Source of the DNA: Kocuria sp.
GTDB lineage: Bacteria > Actinomycetota > Actinomycetes > Actinomycetales > Micrococcaceae
Direction: 5' to 3'
Length of the DNA stretch: 12,214 nt
NCBI GenBank assembly: GCA_030453435.1
Contig: JAKDKI010000035.1
Span: forward strand, 1-12,214
Position numbers and translations under genes: made by a program. Positions 1-6,450 of the stretch are shown here, in pieces; position 1 is the first letter of the stretch, and every line of letters begins with the position of its first letter. The notes under the pieces were generated by a model that saw only the letters and a program-made list of their open reading frames with translations, had not been told where the DNA came from and searched no databases.

Positions 1-57
1 GATGGACGGTCCCGGTTCCGGGATCTCACGGGTGACCAGAAAACGAGGTGTACTCAC
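1..57 (-). CDS. D-2-hydroxyacid dehydrogenase (glycerate dehydrogenase / glyoxylate reductase type), N-terminal fragment
   Basis: Only the first 19 codons lie in the window; the gene continues past base 1. They read VSTPRFLVTREIPEPGPSI, starting at GTG (57-55). The pattern 'vLVTRxIPEPG' is the usual opening of D-glycerate dehydrogenase / glyoxylate-hydroxypyruvate reductase proteins, which reduce glyoxylate or hydroxypyruvate with NAD(P)H in the cytosol. A strong Shine-Dalgarno sequence, GAGGAG (68-63 on the minus strand), sits 5 nt before the GTG, which supports a real translation start. The gene lies 197 bp downstream of sodA on the same strand, probably with its own promoter because a hairpin intervenes. 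The catalytic Arg/Glu/His and NAD-binding motif are outside the window, so the family call rests on the N-terminus alone. Confidence 0.65.
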   Translation of the reverse strand, partial: MSTPRFLVTREIPEPGPSI

Positions 58-175
58 GAACTCTCCTCAGGTGTGCGAACGGCTCTGCGGCGGGAATGAC
101 TTGGGGTGCAGTGGAAGGGGCCGCGAGCGGCGTCGTCGATGAAAGGCAACGACAGATCACCGCTCGGAAAGACGA

Positions 176-211
176 AACCCCGCGCGACAACCATGGCTGC
201 CGTGCGGGGTT
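176..211 (-). terminator. Probable sodA terminator hairpin
   Basis: The arms AACCCCGC (176-183) and GCGGGGTT (204-211) form a perfect 8-bp stem. It can extend by three more positions with one mismatch on the minus strand, around a 14-base loop. The hairpin starts 43 nt past the sodA stop codon. On the minus strand it is followed only by a short T run (TTTCG), so it is a weak-looking intrinsic terminator. Confidence 0.4.
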
Positions 212-254
212 CCGGTTCACCTCACAAGGTGGAGGTGGGGGCGTAAGGCCTCAA

Positions 255-875
255 TCAGATGAGGGACTTGGCGCCGGTGCGAGCCTTCTCGAAGCGCTCT
301 GCGACGTCTGCCCAGTTCACGATGTTCCAGAAGGCCTTGACGTAGTCAGCCTTGACGTTCTGGTAGTCCAGGTAGAAGGCGTGCTCCCACATGTCCAGCT
401 GCAGCAGCGGGATGGTGGCAACGGGAACGCCGTTCTGCTGGTCGTACATCTGCTCGATCACCAGGTTGCCGGCGATGGGCTCGTAAGCCAGGATGGCCCA
501 GCCGGAGCCCTGAATGGTGGTGGCAACTGCGGTGAACTGATCACGGAAGTTGTCGAAGGAGCCAAAGAAGTTGTCGATGGCTGCGGCGAGCTCGCCCTCG
601 GGCTTGTCGCCACCCTCCGGAGAGAGGTTCTTCCAGAAGATCGAGTGGTTGATGTGGCCACCCAGGTTGAACTGGAGATCCTTGGACAGCTTGGCGGCAC
701 CGGCAGCGTCACCGTTGGCGCGAGCCTCTTCCATCTTCTCCAGAGCAGTGTTGGCACCGGTCACGTAGGTGTTGTGGTGCTTGTCGTGGTGCAACTGCAT
801 GATCTGAGCCGAGATGTGGGGCTCGAGAGCGGCGTAGTCATACGGGAGATCGGGGAGAGTGAACTTTTCAGCCAC
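255..875 (-). CDS. sodA: Superoxide dismutase, Mn/Fe family (probably Mn)
   Basis: Cytosolic enzyme that converts superoxide to oxygen and hydrogen peroxide. The 206-residue length is normal for the family. The four metal ligands are present: His29 (in LHHDKHH), His77 ([10 protein letters not shown]), Asp161 and His165 (signature DMWEHAFY). Gln146, in YDQQ, is where E. coli MnSOD has its second-sphere Gln and M. tuberculosis iron SodA has His. This favours manganese, though cambialistic use cannot be excluded. The start is GTG (875-873), preceded by the strong Shine-Dalgarno AGGAAGG (892-886) at 10 nt. The out-of-frame ATG between them is not the start. The gene is transcribed away from the GNAT gene, with a promoter and two inverted repeats in the shared intergenic region, and is probably monocistronic, ending at a hairpin 43 nt on. 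Confidence 0.97.
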   Translation of the reverse strand: MAEKFTLPDLPYDYAALEPHISAQIMQLHHDKHHNTYVTGANTALEKMEEARANGDAAGAAKLSKDLQFNLGGHINHSIFWKNLSPEGGDKPEGELAAAIDNFFGSFDNFRDQFTAVATTIQGSGWAILAYEPIAGNLVIEQMYDQQNGVPVATIPLLQLDMWEHAFYLDYQNVKADYVKAFWNIVNWADVAERFEKARTGAKSLI

Positions 876-898
876 AGTGAATCATCCTTCCTAGCGCT

Positions 899-944
899 TG
901 GCGTTGATATTCCCACCTAACGCCAGGGCCCTCGACAGGGTCAA
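899..944 (-). promoter_or_regulatory. Putative sodA promoter with overlapping inverted repeat
   Basis: On the minus strand a TTGACC -35 element (944-939) is followed after 17-18 bp by a poor -10 (GTTAGG/TTAGGT, 921-915). That would give a leader of roughly 30 nt before the GTG. The perfect inverted repeat TGGCGTT-N13-AACGCCA (899-925) covers the -10 and the likely transcription start. It could be an operator or an mRNA 5' hairpin. The -35 is good and the -10 is weak, so the promoter is an inference. Confidence 0.4.
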
Positions 945-965
945 GAAGGTTCAGCCACTAGCGTA

Positions 966-980
966 GGAAAGGTACTTTCC
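966..980. promoter_or_regulatory. 15-bp perfect palindrome between divergent promoters
   Basis: GGAAAGGTACTTTCC has two perfect 6-bp arms around GTA. It lies just upstream of the inferred -35 region of the GNAT gene and 21 bp upstream of the sodA -35. That is a typical place for a dimeric regulator serving divergent genes. I do not recognise it as a known regulator's site. Confidence 0.4.
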
Positions 981-1007
981 GAGTCATAAGTTGTCATGTG
1001 GATGTCT

Positions 1008-1013
1008 TATTCT
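1008..1013 (+). promoter_or_regulatory. Putative -10 element for a leaderless GNAT mRNA
   Basis: TATTCT sits 7 bp before the GTG at 1021, which places the predicted transcription start at or next to the start codon. No Shine-Dalgarno sequence is visible upstream of that GTG. Both points suggest leaderless translation, common in actinobacteria. No convincing -35 hexamer is seen. Confidence 0.4.
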
Positions 1014-1020
1014 CGTGTGC

Positions 1021-1566
1021 GTGCCTGATTCACTCGAAGAACTCCAACCCACACCCGGCCCGATCATCGCGGCGCGCGAAGAGCATGCCCAGGGCATCGT
1101 TGACCTGCGCAACCGCATTGCCAGATGGCTCCAGGGCCGCGGCATCGACCAGTGGCGCGAGGGCGAATTCGACCCGGCCGACGTGGCCCAGGAAATCCGC
1201 CGCGGCGAATGGTCGGTGATCGAATCCCCCGAGGACCCCACCGTGGTGCTCGCCAGCGTGCAGGTGCTGTGGGAGGACCTCCGCATCTGGGGCAAGCAAG
1301 AGGAACCAGCCGGATACGTGCACGGGGTGGCGGTGGATCGCTCGCTACGGGGCACCGGCACGGGCCCGGCGTTGATCCACCATGCTGAAAACGTCACGCG
1401 GGGCTCGGGGCGCTCAGTGGTGCGCTTGGACTGCGATGTGAACAGCCCTCGACTGGCCGAGTTCTACCAGGGCCTGGGATACGAGCCGCGCGGAGAGCAG
1501 GATTTCTACGTGGCGCACCAGGATTTTCATGTGACGGTGCTGCGCCACGAACTACGGCTGGACTGA
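1021..1566 (+). CDS. GNAT-family N-acetyltransferase
   Basis: Predicted cytosolic acetyl-CoA-dependent N-acetyltransferase of 181 residues; the substrate cannot be read from the sequence. Motif A of the GNAT fold is clear: strand YVHGVAV (99-105), then the pyrophosphate-binding loop R110-G-T-G-T-G115 and its helix. The C-terminal motif B also fits: N141 in DVNSPRLAEFY, then the usual GLGY (151-154). The region before residue 95 (RNRIARWLQGRGIDQW) resembles the N-terminal part of GNATs that begin '..aAR.WL..rGi.QW'. The frame is open back to a TTG at 991, but no ribosome site supports it. GTG at 1021 fits a leaderless start, and GTG at 1015 is an alternative. It is divergent from sodA and convergent with the SRPBCC gene 30 bp downstream. 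Confidence 0.85.
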   Translation: MPDSLEELQPTPGPIIAAREEHAQGIVDLRNRIARWLQGRGIDQWREGEFDPADVAQEIRRGEWSVIESPEDPTVVLASVQVLWEDLRIWGKQEEPAGYVHGVAVDRSLRGTGTGPALIHHAENVTRGSGRSVVRLDCDVNSPRLAEFYQGLGYEPRGEQDFYVAHQDFHVTVLRHELRLD

Positions 1567-1596
1567 GCCCGGATTTATTGCTGCGGGCCGTGCCGG

Positions 1597-2109
1597 CTAC
1601 TTCAGCGATTCCAACCGGGGCTCGTCCGGCGTGAGGTTCGACGCCGCCCGGTAGCGCTGCGCGCCCGTCTCCAGCAGGTGCTTCAAATTCTTGTTGTCAT
1701 CGCGCGACTGGTTCTGGAAGCTGCGTTCCACCAACCGCTTGATGAACTGCTTGTTCTTGGGCACGTACAACCGGTACCGACAGGTCAGCCGGGTACTGCC
1801 GTGGTCCTCGGCCCACTCGTAGGTGGTATCGATGAAGAAGAGACCCTTGGTGGTGCGGTAGGCCAGGGTCTCACCGGGGATGTACTGCGACACGATCTGG
1901 ATGTAATCGAAGTTCAATCCGTACTGGGTGGTCGCGAAGGACACCGTGGTGCCGGGCTTCATGATCGGATCGGACGTTTCCACGTTTTCTCGCATGCACG
2001 TGCGCCACTGCGGCAGCGCCGGTGCATCGACCAACATGCGCTCCACCACATTGGCGGGAACGTGAATGATCAGACGTTCCTCGAACTCAACAATGCTGGA
2101 CTCAGCCAA
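1597..2109 (-). CDS. SRPBCC-fold protein, downstream tandem paralogue
   Basis: A 170-residue protein with the profile of the SRPBCC (START/polyketide-cyclase-like) helix-grip fold, which usually forms a cavity for a hydrophobic ligand. The ligand is unknown. The N-terminus carries the first strand and helix (IVEFEERLIIHVPANVVERML). The middle has the antiparallel strands (FDYIQIV 67-73, YRTTKG 84-89, TTYEW 95-99, LTCRYRL 108-114), and a long amphipathic C-terminal helix begins near 120. The tail after 155 is polar. The start chosen is TTG (2109-2107), preceded by AAGGGGA at 6 nt. The in-frame GTG at 2145 is an alternative that would add 12 residues but has a weaker ribosome site. It is paralogous to the next gene upstream (both have FDYxxIV, PG, RTTKG, YxW and YRL in the same order). 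The two may share a transcript, with a gap of 111 bp. Confidence 0.75.
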   Translation of the reverse strand: MAESSIVEFEERLIIHVPANVVERMLVDAPALPQWRTCMRENVETSDPIMKPGTTVSFATTQYGLNFDYIQIVSQYIPGETLAYRTTKGLFFIDTTYEWAEDHGSTRLTCRYRLYVPKNKQFIKRLVERSFQNQSRDDNKNLKHLLETGAQRYRAASNLTPDEPRLESLK

Positions 2110-2220
2110 TCCAGTTCCCCTTACGTTCGTGTACCCCTGGGACACGTGCGAACCCTGCCCGTGGTCGCACGGTTGTGTCCTACTCCAGCTTAGATGGTGG
2201 AACTCTTTACGGCCATGGGG

Positions 2221-2712
2221 TCAGGAAAGGTTCAATTTTCCAGTGCCTTTGCTTCTGCGTGGAGAAAACATGTCTCGCATGTTCCGGGCTGCTTGCCTCA
2301 CGGCCCGGCGTGCCACGATCTGTGTCATGGGCTTCTTCCACCACAACGACCCTGTCAGGCGATACATCGCATCCACGGTCACGAGAGTTCCCATCCCCTG
2401 CGTCTTCCAGGAGTACTCGATGGTGACCTCTACGAACCCCTTAGTGGTGCGCTGAACGTAGGAGATCCCGGGGGTGCGGGAGGCCACGATCATCACGTAG
2501 TCGAAAGACAGCGGGCCCACTTTGACCGTGAACTCCATGGCATCTCCGACATCCAAGGGCACCCTCGGATCCTTGGGCGCCGTGAGTTCCAAATCGTTCC
2601 ACGCAGCAATGGACCAGGGCTCCAAGAGCACACGTTCGAACTCATCAGCACTCGCGGGCACGAACTCCTGCTTGCTGATGAGAAAACCGTGCGGTATGTC
2701 CGCTTCGTGCAT
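2221..2712 (-). CDS. SRPBCC-fold protein, upstream tandem paralogue
   Basis: A 163-residue protein with the same fold and motif order as its downstream neighbour: FDYVMIV (70-76), PG (81-82), RTTKG (88-92), IEYSW (98-102), then MYRLTG and a C-terminal helix rich in Arg. A basic tail (PRRSKGTGKLNLS) ends the protein. No signal peptide or membrane segment is evident. The start is ATG (2712-2710) with GAGGGA 6 nt upstream. The gene is probably first in a two-gene unit whose promoter lies in 2713-2830. The pair looks like an old local duplication, because the copies keep a recognisable skeleton but differ widely elsewhere. A specific function cannot be assigned; members include lipid-binding and cyclase-like proteins. 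Confidence 0.75.
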   Translation of the reverse strand: MHEADIPHGFLISKQEFVPASADEFERVLLEPWSIAAWNDLELTAPKDPRVPLDVGDAMEFTVKVGPLSFDYVMIVASRTPGISYVQRTTKGFVEVTIEYSWKTQGMGTLVTVDAMYRLTGSLWWKKPMTQIVARRAVRQAARNMRDMFSPRRSKGTGKLNLS

Positions 2713-2803
2713 GGTTTATCCCTCAAGTAGTTCCCCAAACGCAGCTTCTCCCACACAGTCGGCCAGCCCACCCGATCATCCTGTGCCTGCCACGTCGATG
2801 CCT

Positions 2804-2809
2804 ATTATC
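2804..2809 (-). promoter_or_regulatory. Possible -10 element upstream of the SRPBCC pair
   Basis: The minus strand reads GATAAT (2809-2804) in a locally AT-rich stretch, about 90 bp before the ATG at 2712. The -35 position has no good match, so this is a weak candidate. Confidence 0.3.
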
Positions 2810-2857
2810 TTGACCCACAATCCTCAGATGTCCACTCCGTGTTCACCCCCGGAGCGC

Positions 2858-3073
2858 TGTGCACAGGGGTGGAGAAAGTTATCCACAGGTGTGGACAATG
2901 CTGTGAATAATTCGAAGATGTGTCTGATTGCCACCCGCAGGGAACATTCGTTCCGATGGACTTTGGCGCGTTCGCAGGGTTTTTCACCTCTCCACAGTCG
3001 AACATGCGTGCATCACAGCCGTGGAATCACAACCGTGTGAGTTTTCCACCGTGTGGACAACTCCTGTGGATAA
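2858..3073. promoter_or_regulatory. DnaA-box cluster A
   Basis: This gene-free stretch carries five sites at or within one base of actinobacterial DnaA boxes TT(A/G)TCCACA: TTATCCACA 2879-2887 (+), TTGTCCACA 2890-2898 (-), TTATTCACA 2902-2910 (-), TTGTCCACA 3052-3060 (-) and TTATCCACA 3065-3073 (-). Weaker matches lie at 2988-2996 and 3042-3050, and a TGTGCACAG is at 2858-2866. Three boxes are spaced 11-12 bp apart, about one helical turn, as in cooperative DnaA arrays. No dnaA, dnaN or rpmH is nearby and no AT-rich unwinding region is obvious, so an extra-oriC titration or regulatory cluster is more likely than the origin. The rest of 2713-3106 shows no gene. Confidence 0.6.
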
Positions 3074-3106
3074 CGGTCATCGAGGCGGCACAAAAGATTC
3101 CGACAA

Positions 3107-3139
3107 AAAATCCCGCCCGGGGTTCCCGGGCGGGATTTT
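3107..3139 (-). terminator. Rho-independent terminator after amylosucrase
   Basis: A perfect 15-bp stem, AAAATCCCGCCCGGG (3107-3121) with CCCGGGCGGGATTTT (3125-3139), has a three-base loop. On the minus strand it is followed by a run of six T including the stem end. It lies 17 bp after the amylosucrase stop codon. Because the stem is flanked by A and T runs it could work in both directions, although no gene on the plus strand needs it. Confidence 0.93.
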
Positions 3140-3155
3140 CTGACGTCAGCGGTGC

Positions 3156-5165
3156 CTATCGAGCAGTTTTTTCTGCACCTGTGTGTGACAACTCCATGGT
3201 TTGCTGTACCGGGATCACGCGAATCCACCAGAAGCTGTGGGCATCCAACAGAATGCCGCTGCGCAGATCAATAGTGCCGTTGCCGTGTAATTCCACGCCC
3301 GTGGACAGGAACCCGGACAGCGTCTCCCCCGTCACGAACTGTGACCAGTCACTGAAATTGGCCAGACACAACACCACGCTGTGCTCCCCGGGGCGTTGAT
3401 AGCCCAGCACATGTGGGTTGTGGGTCTCGAACGGGATCAGGCGGGTACCGTCGAACTCCTCGGTCTGCTGCCGGACGGAGATCATCCGCTGAATGCCCCC
3501 GAAGATCCGCCCCTGCACGGAGAACAGGTCGTGGCGGCGCTCGTAATCGCTCAGGGGGTATTCGGGGCGGTGCACCCAGCGAGCATCGTGGGCGTTGTCC
3601 GGGTCCTCGTCCCAGGTGGGATCGTTGAGCTGACCCACCTCGTCCCCCAGGTAGACCAGGGGAACCCCACCGGTGCTCATGGCCAACGAATACGCCAACA
3701 GGATGCGGTCCGCAGCCGGCCCGGGCTCGGCTTCCAGACCCATGAGCGACGCCGTGGTGCCACAGATCCGGCAGTCGCCGGTGCGCGGGTTGTCCTGGAA
3801 AACCACACCGTTGGCAAAGCTGCCCTCGAAACGGCCGGTGTAGAAATTATTGAGGAAACGGCGGTGGTCGTGCCCGTTGATTCCCAGCCGAGCGGCGTCC
3901 TCGTCAGAGAAGGTCCACCCGATGTCATCGTGACTGCGCACGTAATTGACCCACGCGGTGCCCTCGGGAATGTTGTGCCGCTCGTTGAGGGCCTGTTGCA
4001 GCATGGCCACCTTGCGGGTGGCGCTGGCCTCCCACCCGAGAGCCATTTGCAACGGGTTGTAGGACAGGGCGCACTGGTCGGTATGGATGTAGCGGATGAC
4101 CTCGTCCGGGTGGACGATAGCCTCGGACTTGAACTCCACCGCCGGGGCCGCCAACTTGACCATGGCATTGAACGCGCGCAGCAAGTCATGCACCTGCGGC
4201 TGGGACTCGCACGTGGTGCCCAGCTGCTTCCAGATGAAGGCCACGGCGTCCAGGCGCAGCACCTGTGCGCCCTGATTCGCCAAGAACAACATTTCCGAGG
4301 CCATGGCCCGGAACACGGCGGGGTTGGAATAGTTCAGGTCCCACTGGAAACGGTGAAAAGTGGTCCACACCCAGCGCGGGTCCTCTTCGAGCGCGCTGGC
4401 CGCACGACCGGCAGGGGTGGCGTCCACGCGAGTGAAGACCCCCGGGTGGTCATCCGGGAAGATCTCTCGCGCGGTCTCCTCGAACTGTGCCGGCACGGTG
4501 CGGTCCGGGTAGATCCAGTAGAACTGCTCGTAGAACGAATCTCCCGCTGCAGCAGCCTGGGCCCATTCGTGTTCGTTGGAGGTGTGATTGAAAACGAAGT
4601 CGAGCACCAGCGCGATGCCCTCGGCCCGCAGTTCGGCAGCGAACTCGGCCAGCTCCTCCATGGTGCCCAGCGACGGGTCCACGCGCCGGTACGAGGAGAC
4701 CGCATACCCGCCATCGGAGTTGCCCTCGGGGCACTCGTACAGCGGCATCAAATGCAGGTAGTTGAGACCGAGTTCCTTGAAATACGGAATGCGTTCACGC
4801 AGTCCCGCAATCGAACCGGCGTAACGATCCACGTAGCAGACCCCACCCACGGCCTGCCGGGACAGGAACCACGACGGCGCTGCCTCGCGTTCCACATCCA
4901 GCTTCTTGAGATCGCTGGGGCGTTCCGCAAAGGAATCCCACGCGGTGAGCACGCTGGCCGCGGCCAACTCCCAGAAATCCGGGCGCTGCCCGTAAACGGC
5001 ACGCAATCCATTCACGAGTTGGCCGGCGTAGGAACTCAGCCGACGCAGAAAAACATCACGGTCGGCCGAGGACACGCGGTCATCCTGGCTCAAGCGTCGC
5101 TTCATGGCACCGATGAGCTCGTCACGGCTGGTGACGGTCGGGAGGATCATTTCCTGTTGAAACAT
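3156..5165 (-). CDS. ams: Amylosucrase (GH13 sucrose glucosyltransferase)
   Basis: A 669-residue enzyme that cleaves sucrose and transfers the glucose to an alpha-1,4-glucan, releasing fructose. An N-terminal helical domain (about 1-95) precedes the (beta/alpha)8 barrel. The catalytic set is intact: nucleophile Asp306 (VLRLDAVAFIW), acid/base Glu348 (FKSEAIVHPDEV) and transition-state pair His412-Asp413 (YVRSHDDIGW). Asp151 (SDGGYAVSSYR) and Arg529 (ARWVHRP) match the salt bridge that closes the sucrose pocket in the Neisseria enzyme, which separates it from trehalose synthases and other GH13 members. About 13 extra residues near 246-258 appear relative to that enzyme as I recall it. No signal peptide is seen, so it is probably cytosolic. 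The ATG (5165) has GAGGAG 8 nt upstream. It stands alone, with its own terminator and a palindrome before it. Confidence 0.95.
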   Translation of the reverse strand: MFQQEMILPTVTSRDELIGAMKRRLSQDDRVSSADRDVFLRRLSSYAGQLVNGLRAVYGQRPDFWELAAASVLTAWDSFAERPSDLKKLDVEREAAPSWFLSRQAVGGVCYVDRYAGSIAGLRERIPYFKELGLNYLHLMPLYECPEGNSDGGYAVSSYRRVDPSLGTMEELAEFAAELRAEGIALVLDFVFNHTSNEHEWAQAAAAGDSFYEQFYWIYPDRTVPAQFEETAREIFPDDHPGVFTRVDATPAGRAASALEEDPRWVWTTFHRFQWDLNYSNPAVFRAMASEMLFLANQGAQVLRLDAVAFIWKQLGTTCESQPQVHDLLRAFNAMVKLAAPAVEFKSEAIVHPDEVIRYIHTDQCALSYNPLQMALGWEASATRKVAMLQQALNERHNIPEGTAWVNYVRSHDDIGWTFSDEDAARLGINGHDHRRFLNNFYTGRFEGSFANGVVFQDNPRTGDCRICGTTASLMGLEAEPGPAADRILLAYSLAMSTGGVPLVYLGDEVGQLNDPTWDEDPDNAHDARWVHRPEYPLSDYERRHDLFSVQGRIFGGIQRMISVRQQTEEFDGTRLIPFETHNPHVLGYQRPGEHSVVLCLANFSDWSQFVTGETLSGFLSTGVELHGNGTIDLRSGILLDAHSFWWIRVIPVQQTMELSHTGAEKTAR

Positions 5166-5285
5166 AGTGCGGTCTCCTCGGTCTCCTCACGCAAACAGCT
5201 CTGTGAGGTGGTTCCGAGCTCGAGATCCCCCTTGACGCCGAGCCCTTTCGGACAGTGCCACCATCCAATGAAGTGTGGCTTCCCC

Positions 5286-5316
5286 AGCATAGACACGTTC
5301 GTTAGTGCCCTAACAA
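5286..5316 (-). promoter_or_regulatory. Putative amylosucrase promoter and operator palindrome
   Basis: The palindrome TNGTTAGNGCNCTAACNA (5299-5316) has perfect GTTAG/CTAAC arms and a central GC. On the minus strand it overlaps the place where a -35 would lie for the candidate -10 TATGCT (5291-5286). Its shape fits a LacI-type sugar repressor operator, but the sequence does not name the regulator. The leader to the ATG would be about 115 nt. Confidence 0.4.
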
Positions 5317-5364
5317 GGTGACGCGGACGTGTCGCATTCCGTAACCCTAGGTTTACTGCACAGG

Positions 5365-5500
5365 TTGTGCACAGAGTTATCCACAGGTGTGGATACTGCG
5401 GCGTGTCGAACGAGAATTGACCTGCCCAAACGCCATGTTTGGGCAGGTCAACCGCGGTTTCTCAGAATGCCCACGCACTGTGGACATCCCCTGTGGAAAC
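5365..5500. promoter_or_regulatory. DnaA-box group B
   Basis: One perfect box, TTATCCACA (5377-5385, +), pairs with GTATCCACA (5388-5396, -). Further one- or two-mismatch sites are TTGTGCACA (5365-5373, +), ATGTCCACA (5479-5487, -) and GTTTCCACA (5492-5500, -). The core AGTTATCCACAGGTGTGGA (5376-5394) is identical to 2877-2895 in cluster A. A transcription terminator lies between the two halves of the group. Confidence 0.45.
5417..5451 (-). terminator. Terminator of the osmoprotectant operon
   Basis: A perfect 15-bp stem, TTGACCTGCCCAAAC (5417-5431) with GTTTGGGCAGGTCAA (5437-5451), has a five-base loop. It lies 49 nt beyond the stop codon of the binding-protein gene. The minus-strand tail (TTCTCGTTC) is only moderately T-rich, but the stem is strong and uninterrupted. 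Confidence 0.8.
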
Positions 5501-6450
5501 TAGGACTGGTAGCCGTTGTCCGACAGCCACTCGGCAGCGGCATCCGCCGGGTTCATTTGCTGTTCACCGCTCACCTTGCGGTTGAGATCGATCAGATCCT
5601 GGGTGGTCAGCTTGTTGGAGAACTCGTTCAGCGCGTCCTGGGCCTCCTGCGGGAGGCGGTCCGGAGCGGTCAGGGGCAGCACCTGCTGCGCGATGAAGTT
5701 GTTCTGGGGATCCTCCAGAACCACCAGGTTCTCGTCCTCGATGGCCGGGGTGGTCGTGAAGATGTTGGCCACCTGCACATCACCGCTCGTGAGAGCCTGC
5801 ACCGTCAGGGGGCCGGAGCCGTCATTGATGGGTTCGAAGGACTTGAACGTGCAGTTGTACTTCTCCTCCAGGCCGTCCACACCGTAGGCGCGTTCCTGGA
5901 ACTCGGGCGGGCCGGCCATGATGAACTCGCCGCACTTGGGCGCCATGTCCTCGATCGAGCTCAAGGAGTGCTCATCGGCAGTGGCTTGAGTAACCACCAG
6001 TGAGTCCTTGTTCTCCGCGTTGGAAGCCTCCAGTACGGACAGCCCCTCTGACTCCAAGGCACCCGGAAGCGCGCTCATGATGTCCTCCGCGGAGGACTGG
6101 GTGGCCTCGGTGTCCGCGAAGAGCAGCAGGTTGCCGGAGTAGTCCGGGACCACGTCCACGGATCCGTCCTTGATGGCTCCGGTGTACGCCTCGCGAGCGC
6201 CGATGCCCGTGTTGGTCTCAACCTCCAGGCCCGCATCGCGCAGGACTCCCGCGTACAGTTCGCCGATCACCTGGGATTCGGGAAAGTCTGCCGAGCCCAC
6301 GGTGACGGCCTCAGAAGACCCGCCCGAGGCGGCGTCGTCCCCGGAATCATCGAGCGGGTCGGAACCGCCGCCGCACGCGGTGAGCACCAGCGCCAGGGCG
6401 AAGAGCCCGGCCAACCACGCGCCCGCGCGCCGGAAAAGTGAGATGTTCAT
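5500..6450 (-). CDS. opuCC: Glycine betaine/choline-type substrate-binding lipoprotein
   Basis: A 316-residue extracytoplasmic binding protein of the OpuC/ProX (QAT) family that captures a quaternary-ammonium compatible solute and hands it to the permeases. A signal peptide with Arg-Arg and a hydrophobic core ends in the lipobox LTAC, with lipidated Cys26, followed by a Gly/Ser/Asp linker to about 47. The mature domain shows family landmarks: SADFPESQ (53-60), GAREAYTGAIKDGSVDVVPDYSGN with Tyr104, and VANIFTTTPAI (228-238) near the hinge. Cys173 and Cys200 could form a disulfide. The ATG (6450) overlaps the permease stop by 4 bp (ATGA), with AGGAG about 8 nt upstream. As last gene of the operon it ends at a terminator. 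The exact substrate (glycine betaine, choline, carnitine or proline betaine) cannot be decided by eye. Confidence 0.88.
   Translation of the reverse strand: MNISLFRRAGAWLAGLFALALVLTACGGGSDPLDDSGDDAASGGSSEAVTVGSADFPESQVIGELYAGVLRDAGLEVETNTGIGAREAYTGAIKDGSVDVVPDYSGNLLLFADTEATQSSAEDIMSALPGALESEGLSVLEASNAENKDSLVVTQATADEHSLSSIEDMAPKCGEFIMAGPPEFQERAYGVDGLEEKYNCTFKSFEPINDGSGPLTVQALTSGDVQVANIFTTTPAIEDENLVVLEDPQNNFIAQQVLPLTAPDRLPQEAQDALNEFSNKLTTQDLIDLNRKVSGEQQMNPADAAAEWLSDNGYQS

Noticed and set aside
48..920. Plus-strand open frame (290 codons) antisense to sodA
   Set aside because: It is a low-complexity Val/Gly/Leu-rich translation that shadows sodA, with no family match.
1567..1588. Hairpin GCCCG-N12-CGGGC as GNAT terminator
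   Set aside because: The stem is only 5 bp with a 12-base loop and no T run; chance occurrence is likely at this GC content.
2858..3073. Chromosomal origin oriC
   Set aside because: No dnaA, dnaN, recF or rpmH is visible and no AT-rich unwinding element stands out. A DnaA cluster outside the origin is the safer reading.
3156..5165. Trehalose synthase or sucrose phosphorylase
   Set aside because: The N-terminal helical domain, SDGGYAVSSYR, AVAFIWKQLGT and the Asp151/Arg529 pair are specific to amylosucrase.
3381..5321. Long plus-strand open frame (646 codons) antisense to amylosucrase
   Set aside because: It mirrors the high-GC codon pattern of amylosucrase, has no recognisable domain or ribosome site, and the minus-strand protein has a full set of catalytic motifs.
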